Shown piece by piece: positions 27,047 to 35,759 of a stretch of DNA of 64,000 nucleotides. Each line of letters begins with the position of its first letter. Position 1 is the stretch's first letter. The notes below the pieces were generated by a model. That model searched no databases, was not told where the DNA came from, and saw only the letters and a program-made list of their open reading frames with translations. The position numbers and the translations under genes are program-made. Source of the stretch: JANQHS01 sp965227315 (GTDB lineage Bacteria > Bacteroidota > Bacteroidia > Cytophagales > CCMP332); contig OZ245737.1 of assembly GCA_965227315.1 (NCBI GenBank), positions 496,001 to 560,000 on the forward strand. Reading direction: 5' to 3'.

Positions 27047-27835
27047 ATGGCAAAAATCATTGCAATAGCCAACCAAAAGGGAGGAGTTGGAAAGACCACG
27101 TCAGCGATCAATTTGGCCGCAAGCCTGGCCATACTGGAGTACAAGGTATTGGTCGTTGATGCGGATCCACAGGCAAACTCCACTTCCGGGTTGGGCCTCA
27201 ACCCCAAGGAGATCAAGACCTCGGTGTATGAGTGCATGGTAGACGGGGCCGATGTAGAAACAGCCATAAAAAAGAGCTCCATGGACTTCCTGGATGTACT
27301 TCCTTCACATATCGACCTTGTTGGCGCCGAGGTTGAGATGATCAATCTTCCTGACCGGGAAACCGTCATGAAAAAGGTGCTGAACAAGGTCAGGGATAAA
27401 TATGAGTTTATCATCATCGACTGCTCCCCTTCCCTTGGATTGATCACCGTGAATTCCCTTGTCGCCGCTGATTCGGTGTTGATCCCGATCCAATGCGAAT
27501 ACTTTGCACTCGAGGGACTCGGAAAACTTCTCAACACTATCAAGATCATCCAGAGCCGGTTGAACAAAAACCTGGAGATCGAGGGAATGCTCCTCACCAT
27601 GTATGACGTTCGCCTTCGTCTGTCGAACCAGGTAGTGGATGAGGTCAAAACCCATTTTAAACAGATGGTTTTTAAGAATATTGTTCCCCGAAATATCAAG
27701 CTATCAGAGGCTCCGAGTTTTGGTATTCCCGCCATCGTGCATGATGCTGAAAGCAAGGGAGCCGTGAGCTACCTGAACCTGGCCCATGAAATTCTGACCA
27801 ATAACGGATTTGACCCTACGAGAAAGGACAAATAA
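27047..27835 (+). CDS. parA: Chromosome partitioning ATPase ParA (Soj)
   Basis: 262 residues. The deviant Walker A motif NQKGGVGKTTSAINLAASLA lies at residues 8-27. The DADPQANSTSGLG and IIIDCSPSLG (Walker B region) motifs follow. ParA binds DNA non-specifically when ATP-bound, and ParB-parS complexes stimulate its ATPase to segregate the origin region. It is first in a run parA-parB-DUF5683-dapB-lepB with start and stop codons touching or overlapping, and lies directly downstream of DnaA boxes. Confidence 0.96.
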   Translation: MAKIIAIANQKGGVGKTTSAINLAASLAILEYKVLVVDADPQANSTSGLGLNPKEIKTSVYECMVDGADVETAIKKSSMDFLDVLPSHIDLVGAEVEMINLPDRETVMKKVLNKVRDKYEFIIIDCSPSLGLITVNSLVAADSVLIPIQCEYFALEGLGKLLNTIKIIQSRLNKNLEIEGMLLTMYDVRLRLSNQVVDEVKTHFKQMVFKNIVPRNIKLSEAPSFGIPAIVHDAESKGAVSYLNLAHEILTNNGFDPTRKDK

Positions 27836-28738
27836 ATGAGTGCGAAAAAGGCCGGAGGACTGGGAAAAGGATTAAGCGCCCTGCTTTCCGATTCCGACGA
27901 TGTACTTAGGGAAGAAAAGAAGATCACTTCAAGTGTAGATCCCGTACACTTTAAAATGATCCCCCTCGATCAGATCAAGGCCAATCCCTTCCAGCCCAGA
28001 ACACATTTCGAAGAAGAAGCCTTGCAGGAGTTGTCTGATTCGATCAAAGTGCAGGGTATTATTCAACCGATCACGGTCAGGAAAATGTCCGAAGATCATT
28101 ACCAACTCATCTCGGGTGAGCGAAGACTTCAGGCATCGAAGCTCGCCAAGGCTAAGGAAATTCCTGCGTTCATCCGTACGGCGAATGATCAACAAATGCT
28201 GGAGATGGCATTGATCGAAAATATTCAGCGGGAAAACCTCAATGCGATCGAGATCTCGCTCTCTTATAAGAGGCTGATTGCCGAATGCAATCTGAATATG
28301 GAGGAATTGGGCACCAGGGTAGGAAAAAAAAGGGCCACAGTCAATAACTATCTCCGACTACTACGCCTCCCTCCCGATATCCAGGCAGCGGTGAGGGACG
28401 GAAGTATCAGTATGGGACATGCCAGGGCCCTGATCACCATCGAGAAGATCGAAGATCAGATCGGCCTGTTTAAAAAGATCGTCAGGGAAAATCTAAGTGT
28501 CAGGAAAACAGAGGAGCTTGCCTCCGCCATTATATCGGGTAAGATCGGTGTTAAAACAACGGCAAAAAGTTCCCGGGATGAAGAAGATCCTCATTACAAA
28601 GACTTAAAAAACAGGCTTCAAACACACTTTGGCACGAAAGTTTCTGTTAATTACAATCAAAAGGGCAAAGGTGAGATCCATATTCCCTTTAACGATAGTG
28701 ACGACCTCAACAGAATCATCGAGATCATTGATCTTTAG
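27836..28738 (+). CDS. parB: Chromosome partitioning protein ParB (Spo0J), CTP-dependent clamp
   Basis: 300 residues. The N-terminus has the ParA-interacting GGLGKGLSALL motif. The ParB/sulfiredoxin CTP-binding domain has ANPFQPR, GIIQPITVR, ISGERRLQASKLA and LIENIQRENLNAIE. The HTH follows (GTRVGKKRATVNNYLRLLRL, SISMGHARAL), and the C-terminus holds the dimerisation segment. ATG immediately follows the parA stop. ParB loads at parS sites; no complete parS palindrome (TGTTTCACGTGAAACA) was found in this window. Confidence 0.96.
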   Translation: MSAKKAGGLGKGLSALLSDSDDVLREEKKITSSVDPVHFKMIPLDQIKANPFQPRTHFEEEALQELSDSIKVQGIIQPITVRKMSEDHYQLISGERRLQASKLAKAKEIPAFIRTANDQQMLEMALIENIQRENLNAIEISLSYKRLIAECNLNMEELGTRVGKKRATVNNYLRLLRLPPDIQAAVRDGSISMGHARALITIEKIEDQIGLFKKIVRENLSVRKTEELASAIISGKIGVKTTAKSSRDEEDPHYKDLKNRLQTHFGTKVSVNYNQKGKGEIHIPFNDSDDLNRIIEIIDL

Positions 28739-29306
28739 AATACTCCTGATAACAGTGGCCTGCATACTTCTCTCCGTTGAAGAGCCGTATGCTCAAAACA
28801 ACGCGGTAGATACACTGCCCGGAGCCAATGAATCATTGACCGCTAAACCCACGAGAGAGTACAAGCCCAACAAAGCCGCGCTGCTCTCAACTGTACTTCC
28901 CGGTGCCGGTCAATTCTACAACAGGTCCTACTGGAAAATTCCACTGGTCTGGGGTGGGCTGGTCACATTCGGTGCCCTGGCCTTTTACAACAACCAGCAG
29001 GCCCAGGATTTTCAAGCTGAGCTGGATTATCGCGAGAATAACAATGGAGAAAGGAACACTGAATATGTAAGGTACTCCGATTCCTCTCTGGAGAGAGGCC
29101 GGGACCAGAGTATTCGATATCGCGATCTGAACATCATTTTGGGAGTGATCTGGTATGGCCTGAATGTCATGGATGCCTATGTGGATGCCCATCTCAAAGA
29201 ATTTGAAGTGAGCGACAATCTTGCTCTCGGTATCAACCCCGAACTTTACAGCAACGGCATGATATACCAACCGGGTCTGTCGTTGGGTTTAAAATTTCGT
29301 CCATGA
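28728..29306 (+). CDS. DUF5683 family protein
   Basis: About 192 residues from TTG 28728, chosen because it starts a signal-like hydrophobic segment (LIFRILLITVACILLS) and overlaps the parB stop by 11 bases; the longer open frame lies inside parB. The DUF5683 signature follows: PNKAALLSTVLPGAGQFYN and YWKIPLVWGGLVTFGALAFYN, a re-entrant or short membrane helix pair. A conserved neighbour of parB and dapB in Bacteroidota, of unknown function; probably envelope-associated. Confidence 0.8.
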   Translation: MIFRILLITVACILLSVEEPYAQNNAVDTLPGANESLTAKPTREYKPNKAALLSTVLPGAGQFYNRSYWKIPLVWGGLVTFGALAFYNNQQAQDFQAELDYRENNNGERNTEYVRYSDSSLERGRDQSIRYRDLNIILGVIWYGLNVMDAYVDAHLKEFEVSDNLALGINPELYSNGMIYQPGLSLGLKFRP

Positions 29307-30016
29307 AAATACTGCTAGTCGGATATGGCAAAATGGGTAAGGCCATTGAGTCCATTGCCCTCGAAAACGGACATGTCATTAGCGATATCGCGAAAAACTC
29401 CCAAGAGTTGAATGAGATCCTCAAAAAGGGAACCGAAGCCGAAGTGGCTGTTGAGTTTAGCTCTCCTGAATCCGGATTCGACAATATAGCCGCCTGCATA
29501 CTTCAGGGTCTGCCTGTGGTCAGCGGTACAACCGGCTGGTTGGAGCGCATGACCGAACTGGAAAAACTGGTTGAATCCAAAAACGGGACTTTTCTTTATG
29601 CTCCAAACTTCTCGATAGGGATGAACATTGTTTTTGAGCTGGCCAAAAAACTCGGAAAGGGCTATGCAAACTTTTCTGACTTCAAGGTGAGCATCAGTGA
29701 AGTTCATCATCCTCAGAAAAAGGATAGCCCCAGCGGAACCGCCATAAAGCTTGCCAACGAATTCTTGAACGAGAATACCATATTGAGAGAATGGGGTGCG
29801 GAAGAAGAGAAAGACGATGTTCTTCCGATAGAAGCCAGGAGAGAAGAGGGAGTCGTCGGTACTCATAGCCTGAGTTTTGAAAATGATATGGAGTCTTTCA
29901 GGATCGAGCATGTAGCCAAGGACAGAAAGGTGTTTGCCCTGGGAGCGGTCAGAGCGGCGGAATTCCTTCAAGGCAAAAAGGGTTGTTTTTCCATGAACGA
30001 CCTATTAGGATTCTAA
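29303..30016 (+). CDS. dapB: 4-hydroxy-tetrahydrodipicolinate reductase
   Basis: 237 residues. The nucleotide-binding motif GYGKMGKAIES starts at residue 7, GTTGW is the conserved binding loop, and the catalytic motif SEVHHPQKKDSPSGTA contains the His pair and the substrate-binding Lys and SGTA. Another conserved block is APNFSIGMN. It reduces the dihydrodipicolinate precursor with NAD(P)H in the lysine and diaminopimelate pathway. The start overlaps the DUF5683 stop by four bases. Confidence 0.96.
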   Translation: MKILLVGYGKMGKAIESIALENGHVISDIAKNSQELNEILKKGTEAEVAVEFSSPESGFDNIAACILQGLPVVSGTTGWLERMTELEKLVESKNGTFLYAPNFSIGMNIVFELAKKLGKGYANFSDFKVSISEVHHPQKKDSPSGTAIKLANEFLNENTILREWGAEEEKDDVLPIEARREEGVVGTHSLSFENDMESFRIEHVAKDRKVFALGAVRAAEFLQGKKGCFSMNDLLGF

Positions 30017-30050
30017 ATCATGACCATATTTGTACTTTAATTCGTTAAAG

Positions 30051-31172
30051 ATGACTGAAACGGGGGAAATCCAGAAGAAGAGTTTGCTGAACAGAATTTG
30101 GCCCTTCGGCAAGAAAAAGGAAAAGCCGAAGAAATCGAAGGGAAAAGAATGGTTGGATTCGATCGTATTCGCCGTTTTCGCAGCCACCTTTATCCGTTGG
30201 CTTGCTGTTGAGGCTTTTACGATCCCTACTCCGTCTATGGAAAGTTCATTGCTGGTGGGAGACTTTCTTTTCGTATCCAAGCTGCATTATGGGCCCAGAA
30301 CTCCAAAAACACCATTACAAGTACCCCTCACCCATCAAAAGATCTGGGGAACCGATATCCCCTCCTATCTGACCTGGGTGCAATTGCCGCAGTTCAGGCT
30401 GCCCGGATTTTCCTCGGTTAAACGAAACGATGTCGTGGTATTCAACTACCCGACCGAAATGCACTATCCGGTTGATCTAAAGACCAACTACATCAAGCGT
30501 TGCGTGGCAGTAGCCGGAGACACCCTGGAGGTGAGAGAGGGAGATGTTTTCGTGAACGGATCAAGATCAGAGTTCCCTGAAAAGGCAAAGATCCAATACA
30601 CCCATTATATCGTCACGGATAGGGTTATCAACAAGAGGAAGTTCTGGGAATGGAATATCTCCGAATTCAACAGGGATCAAAACGGATACTACATTCAGAC
30701 TACCCAGGAAACAGCCGATCTCATTGCCTCCGCCAAGTTTATCAAGGGGGTTCAGAAGGTCACCATTCCTGAGGGAAGAGCGGATATCAGGGTCTATCCC
30801 TTCGACCCCAACCTCGATTGGAACCAGGACAACTACGGCCCTATGGTCATACCACAGGAAGGAACAAGCTGGAATGTTGACAGGGATTTTGTGTACAGAT
30901 ACGGTACCATCATCAAGGATTATGAAGGGCATGATGATGTAATCCTGGGAGAGGATTATATCTCCATCGAAGGTGAGCGGATCTCGGAATACACCTTTGA
31001 GCAGGATTATTATTTCATGATGGGAGATAACCGTCATAACTCCCTTGACAGTCGTTTTTGGGGCTTCGTTCCTGCGGATCACATAGTGGGAAAAGCCCTG
31101 CTGATCTGGAACTCTATCGATTACCAAAAACCGGCGCTCAGGTTTTCGAGGATCTTCAATCTGATCGAGTAA
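30051..31172 (+). CDS. lepB: Signal peptidase I
   Basis: 373 residues from ATG 30051 (the upstream TTG is less likely). A membrane helix (SIVFAVFAATFIRWLAVEAF) precedes the catalytic Ser in TIPTPSMESSLLVGD. The general base Lys is in YIKRCVAVAGD, and the C-terminal box GDNRHNSLDSRFWGFVP is intact. An insertion of about 130 residues (roughly 190-320) between these boxes is usual in Bacteroidota enzymes. It cleaves Sec signal peptides at the outer face of the inner membrane. It ends the parA-lepB run and overlaps the convergent ung gene by 17 bases. Confidence 0.96.
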   Translation: MTETGEIQKKSLLNRIWPFGKKKEKPKKSKGKEWLDSIVFAVFAATFIRWLAVEAFTIPTPSMESSLLVGDFLFVSKLHYGPRTPKTPLQVPLTHQKIWGTDIPSYLTWVQLPQFRLPGFSSVKRNDVVVFNYPTEMHYPVDLKTNYIKRCVAVAGDTLEVREGDVFVNGSRSEFPEKAKIQYTHYIVTDRVINKRKFWEWNISEFNRDQNGYYIQTTQETADLIASAKFIKGVQKVTIPEGRADIRVYPFDPNLDWNQDNYGPMVIPQEGTSWNVDRDFVYRYGTIIKDYEGHDDVILGEDYISIEGERISEYTFEQDYYFMMGDNRHNSLDSRFWGFVPADHIVGKALLIWNSIDYQKPALRFSRIFNLIE

Positions 31173-31836
31173 GATCCCAATCGATCGGCTCTATTCCCGA
31201 TGAATGCAGGTAATGGTTAGCCTGACTGAACGGCTTTGACCCAAAAAATCCCCTGGCTGCGGAAAATGGAGATGGATGTGGGCTCTGGATCACAAAATGT
31301 CTTTTTCCATCGATCACCTCTCCTTTTCGTTGAGCATAGGATCCCCAAAGAATGAAGACCAGGTTGGATCGTTCATCTGAAAGCTTACGAATGACTGCAT
31401 CCGTAAACTCTTCCCAGCCCTTGTTTTGATGAGAACCTGCCTGCCTCGCAACCACGGTCAGGGTCGCATTCAGGAGAAGTACTCCCTGGTCTGCCCAGGG
31501 TTCAAGATTTCCGCTCTGAGGAATTACCATGCCCAGATCTTCATTGAGCTCTTTAAATATATTCTGAAGTGAAGGAGGGTGTCTTACGTCATCAGCCACA
31601 GAAAAACAGAGTCCGTTGGCCTGACCGGGACCGTGATATGGGTCCTGACCGAGGATCACAACTTTCACGGATTCAAAAGGACAACGGTCAAAGGCATTGA
31701 AGATCAGTTTGGCCGGAGGAAAAATGGTCTTGGTTGAATATTCTGTCCTGACAAAACCAACCAGTTCCTCAAAATAGGTTTTTGAAAACTCCTGGCTCAG
31801 ATGATTTTTCCATGATTCGTGGATCCTTACCTCCAT
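31156..31836 (-). CDS. ung: Uracil-DNA glycosylase
   Basis: 226 residues, the family length. The water-activating motif GQDPYHGPGQANGLCFSV has catalytic Asp65, and the DNA-intercalating loop HPSPFSAARGF contains His187 (Ser-Pro loop). VLLLNATLTV is the uracil-recognition strand. The enzyme excises uracil from DNA in base excision repair. It is convergent with lepB with overlapping 3' ends. Unusually for this genome it is preceded by a strong Shine-Dalgarno sequence. Confidence 0.97.
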   Translation of the reverse strand: MEVRIHESWKNHLSQEFSKTYFEELVGFVRTEYSTKTIFPPAKLIFNAFDRCPFESVKVVILGQDPYHGPGQANGLCFSVADDVRHPPSLQNIFKELNEDLGMVIPQSGNLEPWADQGVLLLNATLTVVARQAGSHQNKGWEEFTDAVIRKLSDERSNLVFILWGSYAQRKGEVIDGKRHFVIQSPHPSPFSAARGFFGSKPFSQANHYLHSSGIEPIDWDLTRSD

Positions 31837-31839
31837 GTT

Positions 31840-31845
31840 CCTCCT
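31840..31845 (-). promoter_or_regulatory. Shine-Dalgarno sequence of ung
   Basis: Minus-strand AGGAGG lies three bases before the ATG, a full complement of the 16S anti-Shine-Dalgarno but at short spacing. It may be accidental; most genes here lack such a site. Confidence 0.35.
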
Positions 31846-31899
31846 ATAATTGATTAAATGCTGCCAAAGCTTGTCTTTTTTCCTGAAATTTAAATTGCA

Positions 31900-32487
31900 A
31901 TGGAAAAATTAATGACCTTTCTCTTAGTTCTGCCATTGGGATTTGCGCTGGCGCAGGAAACAGCCACCACTCATGATGGCAAAAAAGTACTTCTTTTCGA
32001 AGATTATACCTGGCAATATGCCTACAACCTCACTCCTGATATTTCAAATGATTGCGAAGATTATGTCGGATCTCTTGAAGATAAATCCGTGGTATCCGGA
32101 AAGGTGAAGGTCTCTGTCAACACGATTTATTTTGGAGATCACCTTGAAGGGAACGGAATGGAGGTGATCATGATCGAGGATATAGAACATGTGCTGATCG
32201 ATATCCAGGTTGACGGTAGCGAGCCTTGTTTTGGTCCGGGTCAGTTCGCGGTATTTACTTTCAAAGGAGATCATAGCATCAAGTTGGAGAACATCATCGC
32301 CAAGAATTGCAATGGCCAGGCTCAATTCCTTATCCCCTTAAAGAACAAGCAGGATCTCAACAGGTTCTCAAATCATGAATTGACCGATGTCAGACTCTTC
32401 CATGAAGACGGCAGTGCCCAACAGGAAATCGATGAGACGGCCGCAAAATCATTCAAGAAGACCATACAATGTATGCTTGGACGATAG
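31900..32487 (+). CDS. Exported protein of unknown function, 195 aa
   Basis: An N-terminal signal peptide (MTFLLVLPLGFALAQ) is followed by TTHDGKKVLLFEDYTWQYA, a short SH3-like segment seen at the N-terminus of many exported Bacteroidota proteins. The remainder (CEDYVGSLEDKSVVSGKVKV and on) contains four cysteines, consistent with periplasmic disulfides, and matches no family I recognise. Monocistronic, divergent from ung. Function unknown. Confidence 0.7.
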   Translation: MEKLMTFLLVLPLGFALAQETATTHDGKKVLLFEDYTWQYAYNLTPDISNDCEDYVGSLEDKSVVSGKVKVSVNTIYFGDHLEGNGMEVIMIEDIEHVLIDIQVDGSEPCFGPGQFAVFTFKGDHSIKLENIIAKNCNGQAQFLIPLKNKQDLNRFSNHELTDVRLFHEDGSAQQEIDETAAKSFKKTIQCMLGR

Positions 32488-32583
32488 TGCTTGATCATTG
32501 TTATATTAATTATTAGAGATTAATGTTTAGCCGGAAAGCCTGATTGATCCCTTAATCATTAAGAATTGATCATGGTTTTCTGC

Positions 32584-33426
32584 TCAGGTTGTTCCGAATT
32601 CCTTGTGAACGCTTTTCAGCTTGGCTGATACTTCTTCAACTTCGCATTCCTTTTCAAATTCCACCATCAGATGTCCATCGACCAGGATCTTCACATTGGT
32701 GGCGAGCTTGAAGATCTCTCTGTACGACTTCCTTTTGGTATCCGCATCAAAATCCACATTCTTCCTCATTCGTGTGGAATAGGCAAGTAAATTGCTGAGA
32801 TAGATGAAAGGATAAAAAAATGGCAGCAACAAAACCGAAGTAGACTTTGCCCTTGTAAAATGAACCTTTTTGATCTTATAACCAGCCAGTTTCCCCAAGG
32901 TCCTCAGCTTCTGAATTCCGATCAGGAAGATATGACCATAATAGATCTCAGAACCACCGGATGACATCCATATGCTATCAAGTTCATTGGGTGCCAGCAT
33001 CGAATTGAATCGCTCCGACTCCCCGAGGAGATAGCTCAACTTGGCCCTGATGTTGGAATAATTCGGGGTGGTGATCAACAGCATACCTCCTGTTCGGGTG
33101 ATCTTGTTAAACGATTGAAAAGCCTTGAGCTGATCGGTGAAATGCTCGATCCCCTCCTGGCAGATCACCCCATCCACAGACCGTTTTTCAATAGGCAACT
33201 CTGCATTGATATCCATTTTCATGCATTCCAGATCATCTACTTTGAAATACTCCGGAAAGAGATCACAAGGAATTGGCTCCGCCCCGGCATCCCGAAGGAT
33301 CCTGGAGGTGATACCGTTGCCAGCAGGAAAATCGACCACCCTTTTTCCCTCGAACCAATCCTTCTTTCCCAAAATGAATCGCTTCACATAGTATTTGATG
33401 CTTTTCGGATTATCCTCGTGATTCAT
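32584..33426 (-). CDS. Class I SAM-dependent methyltransferase (UbiG/SmtA type)
   Basis: 280 residues. Motif I is VVDFPAGNGITSRILRDAG with PAGNG replacing GxGxG, the motif II acidic residue follows in IPCDLFPEYF, and DGVICQEGIEHFTDQLKAFQ and GGMLLITTPNYSN are typical post-motifs of the Methyltransf_11/23 group. A hydrophobic stretch near 195-215 (TSVLLLPFFYPFIYLSNLL) suggests membrane association, as in enzymes modifying lipid-linked substrates. Its start overlaps the upstream glycosyltransferase stop by four bases, so the two probably act on the same glycan. Confidence 0.8.
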   Translation of the reverse strand: MNHEDNPKSIKYYVKRFILGKKDWFEGKRVVDFPAGNGITSRILRDAGAEPIPCDLFPEYFKVDDLECMKMDINAELPIEKRSVDGVICQEGIEHFTDQLKAFQSFNKITRTGGMLLITTPNYSNIRAKLSYLLGESERFNSMLAPNELDSIWMSSGGSEIYYGHIFLIGIQKLRTLGKLAGYKIKKVHFTRAKSTSVLLLPFFYPFIYLSNLLAYSTRMRKNVDFDADTKRKSYREIFKLATNVKILVDGHLMVEFEKECEVEEVSAKLKSVHKEFGTT

Positions 33427-34268
33427 TTGGTTTGCTCTCCGATCAGGCTTGAAAATTTTCCCTGGTTTTCAAGAAGGTATCTTGGATAGGTCTCGTCAAT
33501 GGCCTGTAACTCAAACCTCGTGGCATCTCCCGGGATCACGCTTCTCCCCGACCTGATGATCTCTTCTATTTCTTCGATACTTTTATTGTACTCGGGATGA
33601 GCATAGGCGTCCAGCTTGGTCTTGATCCTTTGTACATCTCCAATATAGCTAAAATGCCAGCCTCCATCCCTGATCACATCGATGGGGCCTGACTGGAGGT
33701 CGCGATACAACCTGGTTTTTTTCAGGGTTTTGATCCTCCCAAGCGGCACCATGACCGATCCTCTCCAATAGGCGATGCCATCGATATTTTTCTGAGCCGG
33801 AAGATCTTGTCCTCCGGTGTCGAAATATGTGCAAAGGTTGTTCAGCCAAAAATTATAGAATCGTTGCTCGAAGATCTTGATGCTATCAGTATCCCTGAAC
33901 CTTGCCACCTCTTCTGCTTTTGGGATCTCATCCAGGTCCGAAAAGATCACATTGGTATCTTTTGGCATCTTCCTTAGCGTACGGATGGCAAATTCCTTTT
34001 GATAATTGTCCAGATCAAAAGGTCTCGGCCTTCTGAACTTGTGAAAAAATCCTGGCCATTGTTTGATCACCAGGTGAGTGATCTTAGGAAGGAACCTTTC
34101 AAACTGTTGCTTGTTTTCCGAAAAGAATAAGGGTTTCGGTTTGTTTTGATGCGTTCGCGTCCCTTCGACCAGAATGAATTCATCCACTACCGGATCGAGC
34201 TCGTTCAGGCGGATATCCAGGATCTCTAGCTCGTTAAAAAATGGGAAGACGTCGACGATTCGGGCCAT
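33423..34268 (-). CDS. GT17-family glycosyltransferase
   Basis: 281 residues from ATG 34268. The upstream open frame (to 34397) lacks the family start; MARIVDVFPFFNELEILDIRL is the characteristic GT17 N-terminus. Other family blocks are DEFILVEGTRTHQNKPKPL, VIFSDLDEIPKAEEV (DxD-type motif) and GGWHFSYIG. GT17 is the family of beta-1,4-N-acetylglucosaminyltransferase III in animals; bacterial members occur in glycan clusters. It probably transfers a sugar in the cytoplasm during surface glycan synthesis. Coupled to the methyltransferase downstream by a four-base overlap. Confidence 0.88.
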   Translation of the reverse strand: MARIVDVFPFFNELEILDIRLNELDPVVDEFILVEGTRTHQNKPKPLFFSENKQQFERFLPKITHLVIKQWPGFFHKFRRPRPFDLDNYQKEFAIRTLRKMPKDTNVIFSDLDEIPKAEEVARFRDTDSIKIFEQRFYNFWLNNLCTYFDTGGQDLPAQKNIDGIAYWRGSVMVPLGRIKTLKKTRLYRDLQSGPIDVIRDGGWHFSYIGDVQRIKTKLDAYAHPEYNKSIEEIEEIIRSGRSVIPGDATRFELQAIDETYPRYLLENQGKFSSLIGEQTK

Positions 34269-34592
34269 GGGTTTCGGGAGCGAAAATAAGGAAGGGAAGA
34301 GATCAAATGAATCCTTAAGCACAAGAAGAAAAATTCCCCGGATCTTGATCCGAAAACTTTTAGGGATCGTTTTTGATTTAATCTCAATACAAATCAACCT
34401 TTACATCAATTCACAGGATCGATTTCGCCTCCGGTAATTAAGAAGAGTTCAGTAAGAAAATCTTTAGAGCTGTAGGAATTGTGAGTGGGATCCAAGGGGA
34501 TTACCCGAGCGGTTAACAATTCCTGCAATCGAAATTTGCATATCCATTTAACTTTCCACTACATTTAGACGTTATTATTCGAAAGGATATTC
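34269..34592. other. Intergenic region with long-loop inverted repeat
   Basis: Contains GTAGGAATTGT (34473-34483) and its complement ACAATTCCTGC (34517-34527), an 11-bp pairing with one G-U and a 33-base loop. No ORF; part of the left end is the leader of the GT17 gene. Inside the loop a D-arm-like GAGCGGTTAA occurs, but no tRNA can be folded. Confidence 0.4.
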
Positions 34593-34979
34593 ATGGTTAC
34601 CGCAACCACACACGGCGTTAAGATTTCAGTGAAAACTCATTACAAACCGGAGTACTCCAGTCCGGTACAATTTCACTTTGTCTTTACCTATAAGGTCCGG
34701 ATCGAAAATCACAGCAATTACACCCTGCAGCTTTTGAGGAGAAATTGGCTTATCCATGATTCCAACAATACTGTAAAAGAGGTTGAGGGAGAAGGGGTTG
34801 TCGGACAAAAACCAGTGCTGGAGCCAGGACAATCCCATGAATATGTATCAGGCTGTAACCTCAAAACCGGAATCGGTAAAATGCACGGAACCTTTCTGAT
34901 GGAAAGAGTCGTGGATGGAAAAAGGATCGAAGTAAAGATCCCAGAATTCCATATGGTGGTACCCTATCGCTTGAATTAA
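34593..34979 (+). CDS. apaG: ApaG protein
   Basis: 128 residues, a single fibronectin-like beta-sandwich. The family signature is strong: VKTHYKPEYSSP, FTYKVRIENHSNYTLQLLRR, VEGEGVVGQKPVLEPGQSHE and YVSGCNLKTGIGKMHGTF. ApaG was named for association with cobalt/magnesium efflux phenotypes; its biochemical role is still unsettled. The following methyltransferase gene starts directly at the stop codon. Confidence 0.95.
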   Translation: MVTATTHGVKISVKTHYKPEYSSPVQFHFVFTYKVRIENHSNYTLQLLRRNWLIHDSNNTVKEVEGEGVVGQKPVLEPGQSHEYVSGCNLKTGIGKMHGTFLMERVVDGKRIEVKIPEFHMVVPYRLN

Positions 34980-35756
34980 TTGTCCAAAAAGCTCTTCCAG
35001 ATCCGCTCAAGGCTAGTACATGCCTTGAGAGCAAAAGATCAACACTCACTTCATTCTCCTTTTGTTTTTACCTGGTACAATAAGGTAGTACTGAACCAGG
35101 ACAATTGGCACCCCAGTAATAAACCTGAAGTAATGAGGCTCAGGTTTCTTGCGGATAGCAGCATTGATAAGGGTGAAGACTCCGGGACCAGGGCTGCAGC
35201 TAATACACGAACGATCTCCGATGTGGCAAAAAGGGCCCTTGGCCCTAAACATAAACTGGAATTACTCTACAGGATCATCCGGCTTCAGGAACCAAAGTCC
35301 ATTCTGGAACTCGGTACCTGTCTCGGGGTAAGTGCGGCTTATCTTGCCGAAGGCGCCGATGCCAAGGTGACCACAATTGAAGGCAATGCGTACCTATCCG
35401 AGCTCGCCGCAAATGAGCTACGGCAACATGGCTATAACAATATCGATTGCGTCAACAGCAGATTTGATGACATCATCTCCAGGGAATCGGACAAACTTCA
35501 TTTACCATGGTTCATTTACCTGGATGGCAATCATCATTATGATGCCACCTTGAAGTATTTCAACATTTTCATAGAACGTGCCAGGCAGGATTGCATTCTG
35601 GTACTCGATGACATCTATTGGTCAAAGGGCATGGCGAAAGCCTGGAAAGAGATCGTCAATGACCCCAGAGTGCCCATTAGCATTGACCTGTTTCATCTTG
35701 GTGTTCTGATCTTCAGATTTAACCAACCCAAGCAGCATTTTCGCTTAAGGGCCTAA
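34980..35756 (+). CDS. Class I SAM-dependent methyltransferase (O-methyltransferase type)
   Basis: 258 residues, with the TTG start directly at the apaG stop. Motif I ILELGTCLGVSAAYLAEG, motif II VTTIEGNAYLSELA, and motif III WFIYLDGNHHYDATLKYF resemble catechol-type O-methyltransferases, and VLDDIYWSKGMAKAW provides an Asp pair that could hold a metal. The N-terminal segment (QHSLHSPFVFTWYNKVVL) is seen in this Bacteroidota group. Substrate unknown. Confidence 0.82.
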   Translation: MSKKLFQIRSRLVHALRAKDQHSLHSPFVFTWYNKVVLNQDNWHPSNKPEVMRLRFLADSSIDKGEDSGTRAAANTRTISDVAKRALGPKHKLELLYRIIRLQEPKSILELGTCLGVSAAYLAEGADAKVTTIEGNAYLSELAANELRQHGYNNIDCVNSRFDDIISRESDKLHLPWFIYLDGNHHYDATLKYFNIFIERARQDCILVLDDIYWSKGMAKAWKEIVNDPRVPISIDLFHLGVLIFRFNQPKQHFRLRA

Positions 35757-35759
35757 GGG

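Noticed and set aside
27040..27756. 238-codon minus-strand open frame opposite parA
   Set aside because: Antisense shadow of parA, which is unmistakable; Ser/Thr/Ile-rich translation without family features.
34495..34540. tRNA-like sequence GAGCGGTTAA before apaG
   Set aside because: Resembles a D-arm only; no acceptor, anticodon or T-arm pairing can be formed.
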